Origin: Bacillus sp. A301a_S52
GTDB lineage: Bacteria; Bacillota; Bacilli; Bacillales; Salisediminibacteriaceae
Length of the DNA: 64,000 nt
Direction of reading: 5' to 3'
Assembly (NCBI GenBank): GCA_024701455.1
Contig: JABXYP010000001.1
Coordinates: forward strand, 1,988,001 to 2,052,000
Shown here: positions 26,790 to 34,622 of the stretch, piece after piece
Numbering within the stretch: position 1 is the first letter of the stretch
How the letters are laid out: the number at the start of each line of letters is the position of its first letter
Notes under the pieces: model-generated
Database searches by the model: none
What the model was told of the DNA's origin: nothing
The model's input: the letters and a program-made list of their open reading frames with translations, nothing else
Program-made: the position numbers and the translations under genes

Positions 26790-27085
26790 TGATTTCTAAG
26801 CATTTTAATCATGTGAACCGTCGAAAAGTCAATGGACCTTCTGCAGCTGTTATTCGTTACGATGAAGCAACTGGAGATGAACCAACGATCGTTGCTCAAG
26901 GAAAAGGCTATGTAGCCGAAAAGATTATGGCTATGGCAAAGGAAAATAATATTCATGTAGAAGAAGATACGTTGCTTCTAGAAAACTTATTAGATATGGA
27001 CTTGGGGGAAAACATTCCACCCCAGCTTTATGCAGTCATTGCTGAAATTTTATTATTGATTGAGGAAATGGAAAGAAGTTATTAA
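26786..27085 (+). CDS. FlhB C-terminal-domain-like export switch protein (FlhX/YlqH type)
   Basis: This 99-residue protein corresponds to the cytoplasmic FlhB domain: SAAVIRYDEATGDEPTIVAQ (about 19-38), GKGYVAEKIMAMAKENNIHV, and a C-terminal PPQLYAVIAEILLLIEEME. FlhB needs the autocleavage sequence NPTH just before the A-V-x-I-R-Y strand; here it reads NGPS, so it should not self-cleave. It has no membrane segment. Such free-standing FlhX proteins accompany FliK-like proteins in Bacillus. Its start overlaps the stop of the preceding gene, which suggests translational coupling and joint action. Confidence 0.85.
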   Translation: MMISKHFNHVNRRKVNGPSAAVIRYDEATGDEPTIVAQGKGYVAEKIMAMAKENNIHVEEDTLLLENLLDMDLGENIPPQLYAVIAEILLLIEEMERSY

Positions 27086-27108
27086 CTTTTCTTAAATTAT
27101 GCCGATAA
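27082..27108 (+). promoter_or_regulatory. Sigma-D promoter of fliS-hag
   Basis: TTAA (27082-27085), exactly 15 bases, then GCCGATAA (27101-27108) matches the sigma-D consensus. It lies 80 bases before the FliS-like gene and would drive fliS and flagellin together. Confidence 0.85.
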
Positions 27109-27187
27109 ATAAGTTAGAAGTAACAAGGACGTTAACATTGACCCACATGGATGTGGTGCTAACTTGGCGGAGGTGACATAAGAAACG

Positions 27188-27604
27188 GTGATTTCAAATG
27201 AGGCACTACATAAGAAGACCCCTCAAGAATTGACAGCTTTATTGTATGAAGCTAGTCTGGATCATCTTGAGTCAGCCAAGGACGCAATTGAAAGCGGCGA
27301 ATATTTGACAGCCAATACAAAGCTTCAAAAAGCCGCAGATATCTTCTACCGCCTTGGTGCTGGGTTGAATTATGAAGCAGGGATTATAGCGGATCAATTA
27401 GATGCAATGTATAACTATCTTAGTGATAAAGTCGTAACGGCAAACTATGAAAAAAATACCGCTATCATTGATGAAGTCATTGAGCACGTTGAAATACTTT
27501 ACCGTGCTTGGAGTGACGCTATGAAGAACAGTGTTGATCATGATCAAAAAGTAAGCAAATTGAAAAAAAATGCGTATGAAAAAAATTCAATGTTCAAATC
27601 ATAA
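27188..27604 (+). CDS. fliS: Flagellin export chaperone FliS
   Basis: This 138-residue helical protein fits the FliS family: TPQELTALLYEASLDHLESA at the start (about 10-29, like the usual T-P-x-E-L-x-x-x-L-Y-x-G), LQKAADIFYRLGAGLNYEAG, and a long C-terminal helical region. FliS binds the C-terminus of flagellin and keeps it unfolded for export. The next gene, 14 bases away, encodes flagellin. The start is GTG 27188 with GGAGGTGA about 11 bases upstream. The helix LGAGLNYEAG-IADQLDAMYNYL replaces the usual stretch, so it is a somewhat divergent member. Confidence 0.86.
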   Translation: MISNEALHKKTPQELTALLYEASLDHLESAKDAIESGEYLTANTKLQKAADIFYRLGAGLNYEAGIIADQLDAMYNYLSDKVVTANYEKNTAIIDEVIEHVEILYRAWSDAMKNSVDHDQKVSKLKKNAYEKNSMFKS

Positions 27605-27618
27605 GGAGTGTTCCCTAG

Positions 27619-28467
27619 ATGAAAATTAATAATAATATTCAAGCATTAAATGCATATCGTAATTTAAATCAAAACCAGTTCCAAACATCTAAAAACCTTG
27701 AAAAACTTTCGTCAGGATTAAGAATTAATCGCGCCTCAGATGACGCGGCTGGTCTTGCCATTTCAGAGAAAATGCGTTCGCAAATTCGTGGTTTGAAGCA
27801 AGCTGAACGAAATGCAATGGACGGTATTTCACTTATTCAAACAGCAGAAGGGGCCCTCACGGAAGTTCATTCTATTCTTCAAAGAATGCGGGAATTAGCA
27901 GTGCAAGCGGCAAACGATACTTATGAGTTAGAAGACCGTGAAACAATTCAACAGGAAATTGATGAGCTTGTAAATGAAATTAACAGTATTGCTGAAAAAA
28001 CCGAGTTTAATACAAAAGATTTATTGAATGGTGATGAAGCAACTGGCGATGCATTTTTAACACTCGTTTTCCAAATCGGTGCTAATGCTGGTCAATCTGT
28101 GGACATTGAAATTCCTAAAATGAATGCTACAGAATTAGGTCTTGCTGATGATGATGGGAATATTACTTTAAGCGTCACGACGCGTGAGGATGCTAGTGAA
28201 GCAATTGGAACATTATCTGATGCGATTAATGCTGTCTCTAATGCTCGAGCTAAAATGGGGGCTCTTCAAAATCGAATGGAACATACAATTAATAACTTGC
28301 AAGTGACACATGAGAATTTAACGAGTGCAGAATCACGAATTCGCGACGCTGATATGGCACTTGAAATGACTGAATTTACGCGTAACAACATTCTTAACCA
28401 GTCTGCTACAGCGATGCTCGCTCAAGCGAACCAGCTGCCACAGGGTATTTTACAGTTGTTGCAGTAA
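27619..28467 (+). CDS. hag: Flagellin
   Basis: This 282-residue flagellin has conserved terminal domains and a short variable centre. The N-terminal D0/D1 (MKINNNIQALNAYRNL, LEKLSSGLRINRASDDAAGL, QIRGLKQAERNAMDGISLIQ) and the C-terminal D1/D0 (GALQNRMEHTINNLQVTHEN, ESRIRDADMALEMTEFTRNN, QANQLPQGILQLLQ) are intact. About 60 residues lie between them. The short length is usual for Bacillus flagellins. It is expected to be exported by the flagellar type III apparatus with FliS as chaperone. ATG 27619 follows AAGGAGTG. A terminator follows directly. Confidence 0.95.
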   Translation: MKINNNIQALNAYRNLNQNQFQTSKNLEKLSSGLRINRASDDAAGLAISEKMRSQIRGLKQAERNAMDGISLIQTAEGALTEVHSILQRMRELAVQAANDTYELEDRETIQQEIDELVNEINSIAEKTEFNTKDLLNGDEATGDAFLTLVFQIGANAGQSVDIEIPKMNATELGLADDDGNITLSVTTREDASEAIGTLSDAINAVSNARAKMGALQNRMEHTINNLQVTHENLTSAESRIRDADMALEMTEFTRNNILNQSATAMLAQANQLPQGILQLLQ

Positions 28468-28475
28468 TTTTGTGG

Positions 28476-28515
28476 CGTAAGGCTGTTGATCAGTCTTACG
28501 TTTATTTTTTTCTAT
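28476..28515 (+). terminator. Terminator after flagellin
   Basis: CGTAAGGCTG pairs with CAGTCTTACG around the loop TTGAT and is followed by a T-rich tract (TTTATTTTTTT). Confidence 0.88.
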
Positions 28516-28641
28516 CAAAAAAGGAGTCATGCTAGAAAAAGGTTTGAATCGTGACTATTGCACGTATTTTACGTAGTACTCTTTCATGTTAAGTCCATCT
28601 TCTTTATAATTGGGGGAGATGTGGAGAAAGGAAGTAATGAA

Positions 28642-29085
28642 ATGGATGTACAAAAACTAGGTCGTACAAATTTAAATAAGCCGGTGTCTAAAAGCAGTAC
28701 TAATGGAACAGAAGCAAAAATCTCTTTTCAAGAGATCATGCAACGTGGACGCAACAGTGCTGAATATGAACGGTTAGGCCAATTGATGCAAAAAATTGAC
28801 GATCAAGGAAAAACACTGTCTGAATCACGGACTGTTGAAGAGTTAAGAAAATATAAGCAACTTGTAAAAGAATTTATGGATGATGCCGTTAAATTAGGTC
28901 TGAGCCTAGAAGAGCGAAAAGGGTTTAATCGAAGAGGACGTACGAAAGTATATAAGATAGTCCGAGAAGTTGATAGGAAATTATTAGATTTAACTGACGC
29001 TGTGCTTAATGAGCAAAAAAAGAGCTTGGATATTCTTAATATGGTTGGTGAAATTAAAGGCTTGCTAGTAAATATATATGCGTAA
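28642..29085 (+). CDS. YaaR family protein (DUF327)
   Basis: This 147-residue basic protein matches DUF327/YaaR: ISFQEIMQRGRNSAEYERL near the N-terminus, the helix LRKYKQLVKEFMDDAVKLGL, and the block RRGRTKVYKIVREVDRKLLD. The function is unknown; such genes often sit beside flagellar or DNA replication genes. I chose ATG 28642 with AAAGGAAG seven bases upstream instead of the upstream GTG or TTG starts. It follows the flagellin terminator, so it probably has its own promoter, but it belongs to the cluster by position. Confidence 0.85.
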   Translation: MDVQKLGRTNLNKPVSKSSTNGTEAKISFQEIMQRGRNSAEYERLGQLMQKIDDQGKTLSESRTVEELRKYKQLVKEFMDDAVKLGLSLEERKGFNRRGRTKVYKIVREVDRKLLDLTDAVLNEQKKSLDILNMVGEIKGLLVNIYA

Positions 29086-29136
29086 ATAACGTTTTGCGGC
29101 AAATAGTTGCTGTGAAACGTTTTTATGCTTACAGTT

Positions 29137-29287
29137 TAACACAGATAAGATGACCGTCCGCCTCAAAATAGAGAGGAGTGGGAACTCTATTTAGGAGGGA
29201 GATAAGGGCTGCTAATGTCCTAATTCACTCAACCTTCAATCAGTGGGAGAGTAACGAACCCCACACTGATTGAAGGTTCGTTTTATC
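29137..29287 (+). repeat. Dispersed repeat, full-length copy
   Basis: This 151-base element has head TAACACAGATAAG-CCGTCCG. Hairpin 1 is AAATAGAG/CTCTATTT inside CCTC...GGAGG. The linker GATAAGGGCTGCTAATGTCC leads to hairpin 2, AATCAGTGGG and CCACACTGATT, and then the tail TGAAGGTTCGTTTTAT. The 31.0 kb copy is the same element in the opposite orientation. Confidence 0.85.
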
Positions 29288-29431
29288 TCCATTAATTGAG
29301 TGATTTTTATGTATTTAAAATATGTAGTATGTTTCTAAAAAAACGATTTTAAGATGTCATGTGCCAGGGAAATGTTTATAATGCAGTGTTTTTAAGCTAT
29401 AACAACATTATTTAATTTTAGGAGGAGGTAA

Positions 29432-29863
29432 ATGTTTAACTTGACATTTTATTATGAAACGGTTGTGGATGAATCACTACCGGAGGTGTGGCAATTTTTT
29501 CAGTCGACTGAAAACTTAGCACAGATGACACGTATGCCTAAAATAGCTGTCTTAGGTGACTCTGATGTTTATGAAGGGGCGAAGGTGTACTTACGTCTAA
29601 ATCTTCTACTGTTAAATTTTTATTGGAAGGGGAGAATAAGTGAAAAAGTCGATGAGGTGTACTTTATTGATGAAGGAGAAAGGCTGCCTTGGCCCATTAG
29701 ATCATGGCAGCACGTTCATACTTTTAAAGCATTACCACGCAATCAAACACAAATGATTGACCGTGTCTCTGTAAGATCTTTTCTTCCGCCACGTATTATG
29801 ACGATTGGTTTGACAATGATGTTCTCTAATCGAGAGAAGTATTTGCGCCATTACTTCAAATAG
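29432..29863 (+). CDS. SRPBCC family protein
   Basis: This 143-residue protein fits the SRPBCC/START-like hydrophobic-ligand fold: an N-terminal strand (LTFYYETVVDES), helix LPEVWQFFQSTENLAQM, the central strands, and the C-terminal long helix. The ligand or partner is unknown. The start ATG 29432 follows TAGGAGGAGG. Its stop abuts the end of the convergent namA gene. Both genes lie between two inverted copies of the dispersed repeat. Confidence 0.78.
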   Translation: MFNLTFYYETVVDESLPEVWQFFQSTENLAQMTRMPKIAVLGDSDVYEGAKVYLRLNLLLLNFYWKGRISEKVDEVYFIDEGERLPWPIRSWQHVHTFKALPRNQTQMIDRVSVRSFLPPRIMTIGLTMMFSNREKYLRHYFK

Positions 29864-30883
29864 TTACCATCCGTGTTGATATGGTACAGGTGGATCGAGC
29901 TTTTCATTTAATTCGACAGCTGCAGTGCGAGGCCAATAGGGATCTTTTAATAATGCCCTGCCGATAAAAATTAAATCTGCTCTGTCATTTTGTAAAATTT
30001 CCTCTGCTTGAAGAGCGCTCGTGATCATTCCTACTGCCCCAGTCGCGATGTTAGCGTTAAGTTTGATCGTTTCCGCATGCACAATTTGATAGCCTGGATA
30101 AGTGTGTATTGGTGTATGAATAACCCCACCTGTACTGCAATCGATAAGGTCTATGCCTAATGTTTTCATTTTTTTAGCATAATAAATAAAGTCATCCATA
30201 GTATTGCCGCCTTCAGTGTATTCATCTACTGACAGTCGAACAAATATTGGGCCATCCCAGATCGTTTTGACGGCTTTAATGATCTTATCTAAGAAAGAAA
30301 AGCGCTTTTCACGATCACCACCAAAATCATCTTCTCTTTTATTAGTGAGTGGAGAAAGAAATTGATTTATTAAATAACCATGTGCACCATGAATTTCAAT
30401 CACATCAAAACCAGCCTCTTTAGCTCGCCTTGCACCTTCTTTAAAAGCGGTAATCGTGTCAGTAATATCTGCTTTGGACATCCCCAACGGCTGTTTCATA
30501 CTTTCAAAAGCAAGTGGTGATGGTGCATAGATAGAACTATTTAATTCAGCCTTTCTTCCAGCATGGGCCAATTGAATAGCTGTTTTGGCACCATGTTCTT
30601 TTATCCTATCTACAAGCTTCTTTAAATCAGGAATGTGCTGATCATCCCATATGCCTAAATCATATGGTGAGATACGCCCTTCCATTTGGACAGCAGTCGC
30701 TTCAACCATAATTAACCCTACTTGACCTACTGCTCTACTGATGTAATGAGTGTAATGCCATGGTGCAACTTTACCGTCTTTGTTAGTAGATGAATACATA
30801 CACATTGGGGACATGGCAATTCTGTTTTTGAATGTAACGTTCTTAATTGTAAAAGGGGAAAATAATGCTGTGTTTGACGACAT
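29864..30883 (-). CDS. namA: NADPH dehydrogenase NamA (YqjM, Old Yellow Enzyme)
   Basis: This 339-residue FMN enzyme reduces the C=C bond of electrophilic enones and also nitro compounds with NADPH. The redox-tuning Cys lies in MSPMCMYSSTNKDG (about 21-34), as in YqjM. The substrate-binding pair is in EIHGAHGYLINQFLSP, and the phosphate-binding segments RLSVDEYTEGG and FIGRALLKDPYWP are present. I chose ATG 30883 because AAGGAGTG lies eight bases upstream; an ATG at 30892 lacks spacing. It matches the B. subtilis position of yqjM. Confidence 0.93.
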   Translation of the reverse strand: MSSNTALFSPFTIKNVTFKNRIAMSPMCMYSSTNKDGKVAPWHYTHYISRAVGQVGLIMVEATAVQMEGRISPYDLGIWDDQHIPDLKKLVDRIKEHGAKTAIQLAHAGRKAELNSSIYAPSPLAFESMKQPLGMSKADITDTITAFKEGARRAKEAGFDVIEIHGAHGYLINQFLSPLTNKREDDFGGDREKRFSFLDKIIKAVKTIWDGPIFVRLSVDEYTEGGNTMDDFIYYAKKMKTLGIDLIDCSTGGVIHTPIHTYPGYQIVHAETIKLNANIATGAVGMITSALQAEEILQNDRADLIFIGRALLKDPYWPRTAAVELNEKLDPPVPYQHGW

Positions 30884-31012
30884 AACAGTCACTCCTTATT
30901 TAGTAATTAATGTTAATGTATCATAATTGGAAGTGCTTGTCAGAAAAGGTGCTTCAATTAGGAGACATCATTCAATGTAACAGGATAAAAAGGAGAGGAC
31001 TAGACATTTTAA

Positions 31013-31143
31013 TCTTATTCAATCAGTGGCGTTTTTCGTTCTTCTCCCACTGATTGGTCGTTGAGTGAATCAGGACATTACCGGCCGTTATCTCTCTTCT
31101 CTATTTTAGGAGGGAGGTTTACGGACGGGTTATCAGTGATAAA
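31013..31143 (-). repeat. Dispersed repeat, full-length copy (inverted)
   Basis: Read on the minus strand it gives head TTTATCACTGATAA-CCGTCCGTAAAC, hairpin 1 (CCTCCCTCC and an AATAGAG-type stem), linker TAATGTCCTGATTCACT, hairpin 2 CAATCAGTGG and CCACTGATTG, and the start of the tail. It faces the 29.1 kb copy. Confidence 0.85.
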
Positions 31144-31311
31144 TCGAGCCTTCCTGGCTGTTATGTGTAATAGATTTGAATAGTCCTTTCTTAGAGTATG
31201 GGTTTTAGAGAGAAGTATAGCTAACTTTTTTCGATTGCTGGGGTTGAGAGATAAGAGGTTGAACGATGGTTTGTAAAACCGGGAAATTATCCCGGTTAAA
31301 TGGATTTAAAT

Positions 31312-31767
31312 TTATGAACGGTCCTGTTTACGTTGTTCATGGAAATAACCATTAAGAAAAGCTAATATTTTGCTCCGTGGAATAATACCAGAAAAGGCAC
31401 CTGTAGAGTCTTCTACACAAATAAAGGGGTGATTAATTGATAGCGACATTACTTTTTCAAAAGGATCATCACGTTTAACACACGCAATGTCCTGTGTCAT
31501 TATTTCCTCTACTTTCCAATTGTTGAGTTTCTCTGGTTCGATACGCTCGATCCCCAGAATGGAGTCTAAAATTTGAGCTTTACTAATAATACCCTTAAGT
31601 TTGAATGAATTATCTAAAACAGGCACAGCTGTATAACCTGATTTGACTAAAACTAAAAGCGCATGTTCTAGACTATTTTCAGGCTGGGTATGTGCTACTT
31701 GCTCAGCGGATATTAGAAACGATGTTATAGAGTAATTTAGCACATCATTCTCTTCTAAATTTTGCAT
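31312..31767 (-). CDS. cbpB: Cyclic-di-AMP-binding CBS protein CbpB/DarB
   Basis: This 151-residue protein consists of two CBS domains (about 15-70 and 85-145) and closely resembles B. subtilis YkuL/DarB: FLISAEQVAHTQPENSLEHA, LLVLVKSGYTAVPVLDNS and LGIERIEPEKL. DarB binds c-di-AMP and, when free, stimulates the stringent-response enzyme Rel and pyruvate carboxylase, linking potassium status to metabolism. I chose ATG 31767 because the site GAAAG abuts the in-frame GTG at 31779. It stands alone on the minus strand. Confidence 0.88.
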   Translation of the reverse strand: MQNLEENDVLNYSITSFLISAEQVAHTQPENSLEHALLVLVKSGYTAVPVLDNSFKLKGIISKAQILDSILGIERIEPEKLNNWKVEEIMTQDIACVKRDDPFEKVMSLSINHPFICVEDSTGAFSGIIPRSKILAFLNGYFHEQRKQDRS

Positions 31768-31980
31768 ATTTATGCACACTTTCTATATTAGATTTGACCT
31801 TTAATCTTATACCACAAAAGTAACTGTTTTAAACAGAGTACGCTAACACCTTTAATGTTAGCGAGACGTAGAACAAATGTCAACTTGTAAGGGAAACGTA
31901 AGTAATCATTATTCGAACAGCTCGTATTAAGGAGGGAGAGTTTAAAATGGTGTGATTTATCACAAAATAGGTGTTGAGGG

Positions 31981-32235
31981 GTGAGCGATTTGCATTCAAA
32001 AAATACTGTCCGATATTTCTGTGAAATCTACTTATCAGGCAATAAGTATTATTTTAAACAAGAAATTATTACGAATGACAGCTGGGAGAATACGGATTCT
32101 TTATATTGGGGGAAGAAGAAACCGATCACAGCAAAGACGTTTAACTATTGGAAAAAGCGCGGCTATCATTGCCGTACTGTCTACCTTTATAATCAACCTG
32201 CAGATATCATTCCATTTGATCGCAACGTTAGGTAG
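31981..32235 (+). CDS. Small conserved-looking hypothetical protein
   Basis: This 84-codon frame encodes a basic, aromatic-rich protein with no membrane segment (YYFKQEIITNDSWENTD, LYWGKKKPITAKTFNYWKKR, YNQPADIIPF). I do not recognise it. A GTG at 31981 and a TTG at 31990 are both possible starts; the TTG is better spaced from GAGGGGTG. A strong AAGGAGGG followed by a two-codon ATG-GTG-TGA frame lies 35 bases upstream, which could be a decayed earlier start. Confidence 0.6.
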   Translation: MSDLHSKNTVRYFCEIYLSGNKYYFKQEIITNDSWENTDSLYWGKKKPITAKTFNYWKKRGYHCRTVYLYNQPADIIPFDRNVR

Positions 32236-32262
32236 ATCGCTTAATTGATATTAGATATTAAA

Positions 32263-33075
32263 TTAAAAGCTTTCTTCCCAGAAATGCCAAGGATCCTTTT
32301 CAATCGGTGATTTTAGTAGATGGGATACCGGGACGATGTCAACATTCTTTTCAGCAAAATATGGCTTTGCTTCCTGTAAAGCATGAAAGGTATCCAGTCC
32401 TTTAATACCCACGTGCCCAATGCCGATAGCTTGGCCATTTTGTTCTGCAAGTTCAGCTAATTTTAAAGCCATTTTGTAAGTGTGGTGTCGAGAAGACTGA
32501 GTATTATCAAGAAAAAGGTCCCTTTCACCGTATAACATGTTAGCTTGTTCACATAACTTTGGAATGCACGAATTGGGGTTTGTGCCGCTATCGATTACAT
32601 AAAGGTTATGCTCTTTTGCTACTTGTAAAATGATCCTCATTATTTGTTCGTTCTCCACAATTTTTGAGCCCATATGTTGGTTAATACCACTAGCGTATGG
32701 CACGTCCTCAATTGCTTCTCGAACCCGTGATCTAATTTCTTCATCGGATAAGCTATCTAGAATAGGGTTTGGACCAAGCCACGATTTTTTTCCTTGCTTT
32801 GGTTCCATGGGCAAATGAATCATCACCTCAAACCCTGCTTCATGAGCCTTTTCAGCCACTATGCGGGAATTTTCTAAAAAAGGCATGACGGCCACTGTGA
32901 CAGGAATATCATGTGTAAGAAATTCGTTTGATCCTTTACCTATCCCACCAAAATCATCGATTATAATGGCAGCTTTTGCTTCTGGAGAGGCTGCTGAGAC
33001 ATTTAGACTGTTACCATTACTTATGACAATAAGGCTGCTCAAAAGAAATAAGAAGGTAAAACGTAATATGGACAT
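32263..33075 (-). CDS. Divergent polysaccharide deacetylase family protein
   Basis: This 270-residue protein has an N-terminal signal peptide (about 1-28) and the divergent polysaccharide deacetylase fold. Visible motifs are AAIIIDDFGGIGKGSNEF with the metal-binding Asp pair, EVMIHLPMEP and SGINQHMGSKI. It probably acts outside the membrane on a cell-wall or exopolysaccharide, but activity has not been established for the family. I chose ATG 33075 because AAAGGAG lies seven bases upstream; the ATG at 33081 is too close. Confidence 0.86.
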   Translation of the reverse strand: MSILRFTFLFLLSSLIVISNGNSLNVSAASPEAKAAIIIDDFGGIGKGSNEFLTHDIPVTVAVMPFLENSRIVAEKAHEAGFEVMIHLPMEPKQGKKSWLGPNPILDSLSDEEIRSRVREAIEDVPYASGINQHMGSKIVENEQIMRIILQVAKEHNLYVIDSGTNPNSCIPKLCEQANMLYGERDLFLDNTQSSRHHTYKMALKLAELAEQNGQAIGIGHVGIKGLDTFHALQEAKPYFAEKNVDIVPVSHLLKSPIEKDPWHFWEESF

Positions 33076-33140
33076 AGGCATACTCCTTTAATACTGTTTT
33101 ATAAAATTAGTATGCACTTTTTGGCTGAGAACATGTCAAA

Positions 33141-33163
33141 ACCGTCAGTTTTTCACTGACGGT
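33141..33163 (-). terminator. Terminator after tnrA
   Basis: ACCGTCAGT-GAAAA-ACTGACGGT is followed on the minus strand by TTTTGAC. It lies just after the tnrA stop codon. Confidence 0.8.
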
Positions 33164-33176
33164 AGATACACATTGT

Positions 33177-33476
33177 TTATTTCCTAATTTTAAAGGCAGC
33201 ATTTAATTGCCCACGAAGCATTTTATCTCGAACATCAGCCTTTTTCATTTCTTCTTTACGAATTTCAAACGTCTGCATACCATCTTCCATTTTGTTTGCA
33301 ATCTCTACAAGCCTCTCTACATCTGCAAACGAATACTTTCGTGTGCCACCTTTACTACGCTCTGGGAAGACCAGTTTTCGTTCTTCATAATAACGAATTT
33401 GACGTTCGGACAGTCCTGTTAGTTCACTTGTGATGCCGATACTAATTACTTTCTTATCCTTGTAACTGAATGCCAA
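33177..33476 (-). CDS. tnrA: Nitrogen regulator TnrA (MerR family)
   Basis: This 99-residue MerR-type regulator matches Tnr[21 protein letters not shown], then [20 protein letters not shown] and [20 protein letters not shown]. TnrA controls nitrogen-limitation genes and is held inactive by feedback-inhibited glutamine synthetase, which contacts its C-terminal end; here that end is [14 protein letters not shown], as in TnrA and unlike the longer GlnR tail. The start is TTG 33476 with GGAAGGGG eight bases upstream. Palindromes upstream suggest autoregulation. Confidence 0.9.
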   Translation of the reverse strand: MAFSYKDKKVISIGITSELTGLSERQIRYYEERKLVFPERSKGGTRKYSFADVERLVEIANKMEDGMQTFEIRKEEMKKADVRDKMLRGQLNAAFKIRK

Positions 33477-33513
33477 AGGAATCCCCTTCCTTCTCCATAA
33501 AAGTTCTTTGTTT

Positions 33514-33544
33514 TGTTAACTAATTAGTTACAGATTAAGTAACT
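33514..33544 (-). promoter_or_regulatory. Palindromic operators upstream of tnrA
   Basis: TGTTAACTAATTAGTTACA (33514-33532) and the overlapping AGTTAC-N7-GTAACT (33526-33544) resemble the GlnR/TnrA box TGTNA-N7-TNACA, although the first has nine bases between its half-sites. They lie 38-70 bases upstream of the tnrA start. Confidence 0.55.
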
Positions 33545-33689
33545 ATGCCTTATTTAATGATGAAGTGTTCAAATATATGGCGAAGTTAACAGTTGTTTAT
33601 ACGGTAACTCCCGTGATTTTCTTATACTATATCATGGATGAGAAGAGGTAGTGGTAAAATTGTTAGATTTTCTTACATGGATAGCGATT

Positions 33690-34508
33690 CTATTGCTTGT
33701 CAGTAAGTTGCTTTTTAATAAGTGCTTTTAATTCTCTTACATCTTTACGCAATTCTTTCAATTCGTCTGAAGTTTCTTCTACTTCCTGTTCAGCGATTTC
33801 TACTTTTTCAACATTATTTACAATAACACCGATGAATAAATTAAAAATAACAAAGGTCCCAACAAGTACGAAAGCTACAAAATAAACCCAAGCCCAAGGT
33901 AGTTCTGCAAAAATAGGCCGCATGACCTCACTAGCCCACGATTCTAAAGTGACGACTTGAAAGAGGGTAAGAAGGGAAAGTTGCAAACTTCCGAAATACT
34001 CAGGTGCTGTCTCTTGAAATAGCATGGTTCCAATAACAGCAAAAATGTAAAAGATGATGCTCATAAGAAGCATAATATTACCTAAAGCAGGAATGGTCAT
34101 CAAGAGTGCGTCTACTAGACGTCGTAACGATGGGATGACAGAAATAGCTCTAAAAACACGAAGCACACGCAGAATTCTTAAGACAGTAACGAAGTGGGCA
34201 CCAGCAAATATATGGCCGGCAGCGACAATGATAAAATCAAACCAATTCCAACTGTTTTTAAAGAAAGTTTTAGGATGAGGAGCTGCTAGTAAGCGAAGGG
34301 AAATTTCGACAGTGAAGACCCAAAGCAAAACCCTATCCGCTATCCAGAATTCAGGTCGATATTCTGAATATAAATGAGGATACGTTTCTAACCCTACAAC
34401 AACAGCATTAATAAGAATGAGCGTTATGACTGTACCATTAAAAAATGGATGGGAAACAACGTCATTGAGTTTTGTTTTCCATTTAGTGTTTGTAACATGA
34501 CGATTCAT
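33690..34508 (-). CDS. Bacterial voltage-gated sodium channel (NaChBac/NavBp type)
   Basis: This 272-residue protein has six membrane helices and matches the single-domain bacterial sodium channels; NaChBac has 274 residues. The voltage sensor S4 reads VTVLRILRVLRVFRAISVI, with arginines every third residue (about 107-125). The pore loop has the sodium filter VTLESWASEV (about 186-195). S6 carries FVIFNLFIGVIVNNVE, and a coiled coil forms the C-terminus. In alkaliphilic Bacillus this channel supplies sodium for flagellar motility and pH homeostasis. ATG 34508 has GGAGG seven bases upstream, better than ATG 34529. Confidence 0.95.
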   Translation of the reverse strand: MNRHVTNTKWKTKLNDVVSHPFFNGTVITLILINAVVVGLETYPHLYSEYRPEFWIADRVLLWVFTVEISLRLLAAPHPKTFFKNSWNWFDFIIVAAGHIFAGAHFVTVLRILRVLRVFRAISVIPSLRRLVDALLMTIPALGNIMLLMSIIFYIFAVIGTMLFQETAPEYFGSLQLSLLTLFQVVTLESWASEVMRPIFAELPWAWVYFVAFVLVGTFVIFNLFIGVIVNNVEKVEIAEQEVEETSDELKELRKDVRELKALIKKQLTDKQ

Positions 34509-34590
34509 TGTAATTCCTCCATCTATCAATCAATTGAGACAACGATGTTTTAGTACTCTATTATTCTACTAAAAATTAATGGCATAAGGA

Positions 34591-34618
34591 AACCTCCAAT
34601 GAATTACCATTGGAGGTT
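34591..34618 (-). terminator. Terminator after the CrtI-like gene
   Basis: AACCTCCAATG pairs with CATTGGAGGTT around a short loop, with a T-rich tail on the minus strand. It also separates the divergent sodium channel gene. Confidence 0.75.
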
Positions 34619-34622
34619 GAAT

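Noticed and set aside
29137..31143. Composite transposon formed by the inverted repeats
   Set aside because: No transposase lies between or near them, the enclosed namA gene is in its conserved position, and no target duplication is seen.
31947..31955. ATG behind a very strong ribosome binding site as start of the small gene at 31.98 kb
   Set aside because: The frame stops after two codons and no single frameshift joins it to the downstream gene; it may be a decayed start or a leader.
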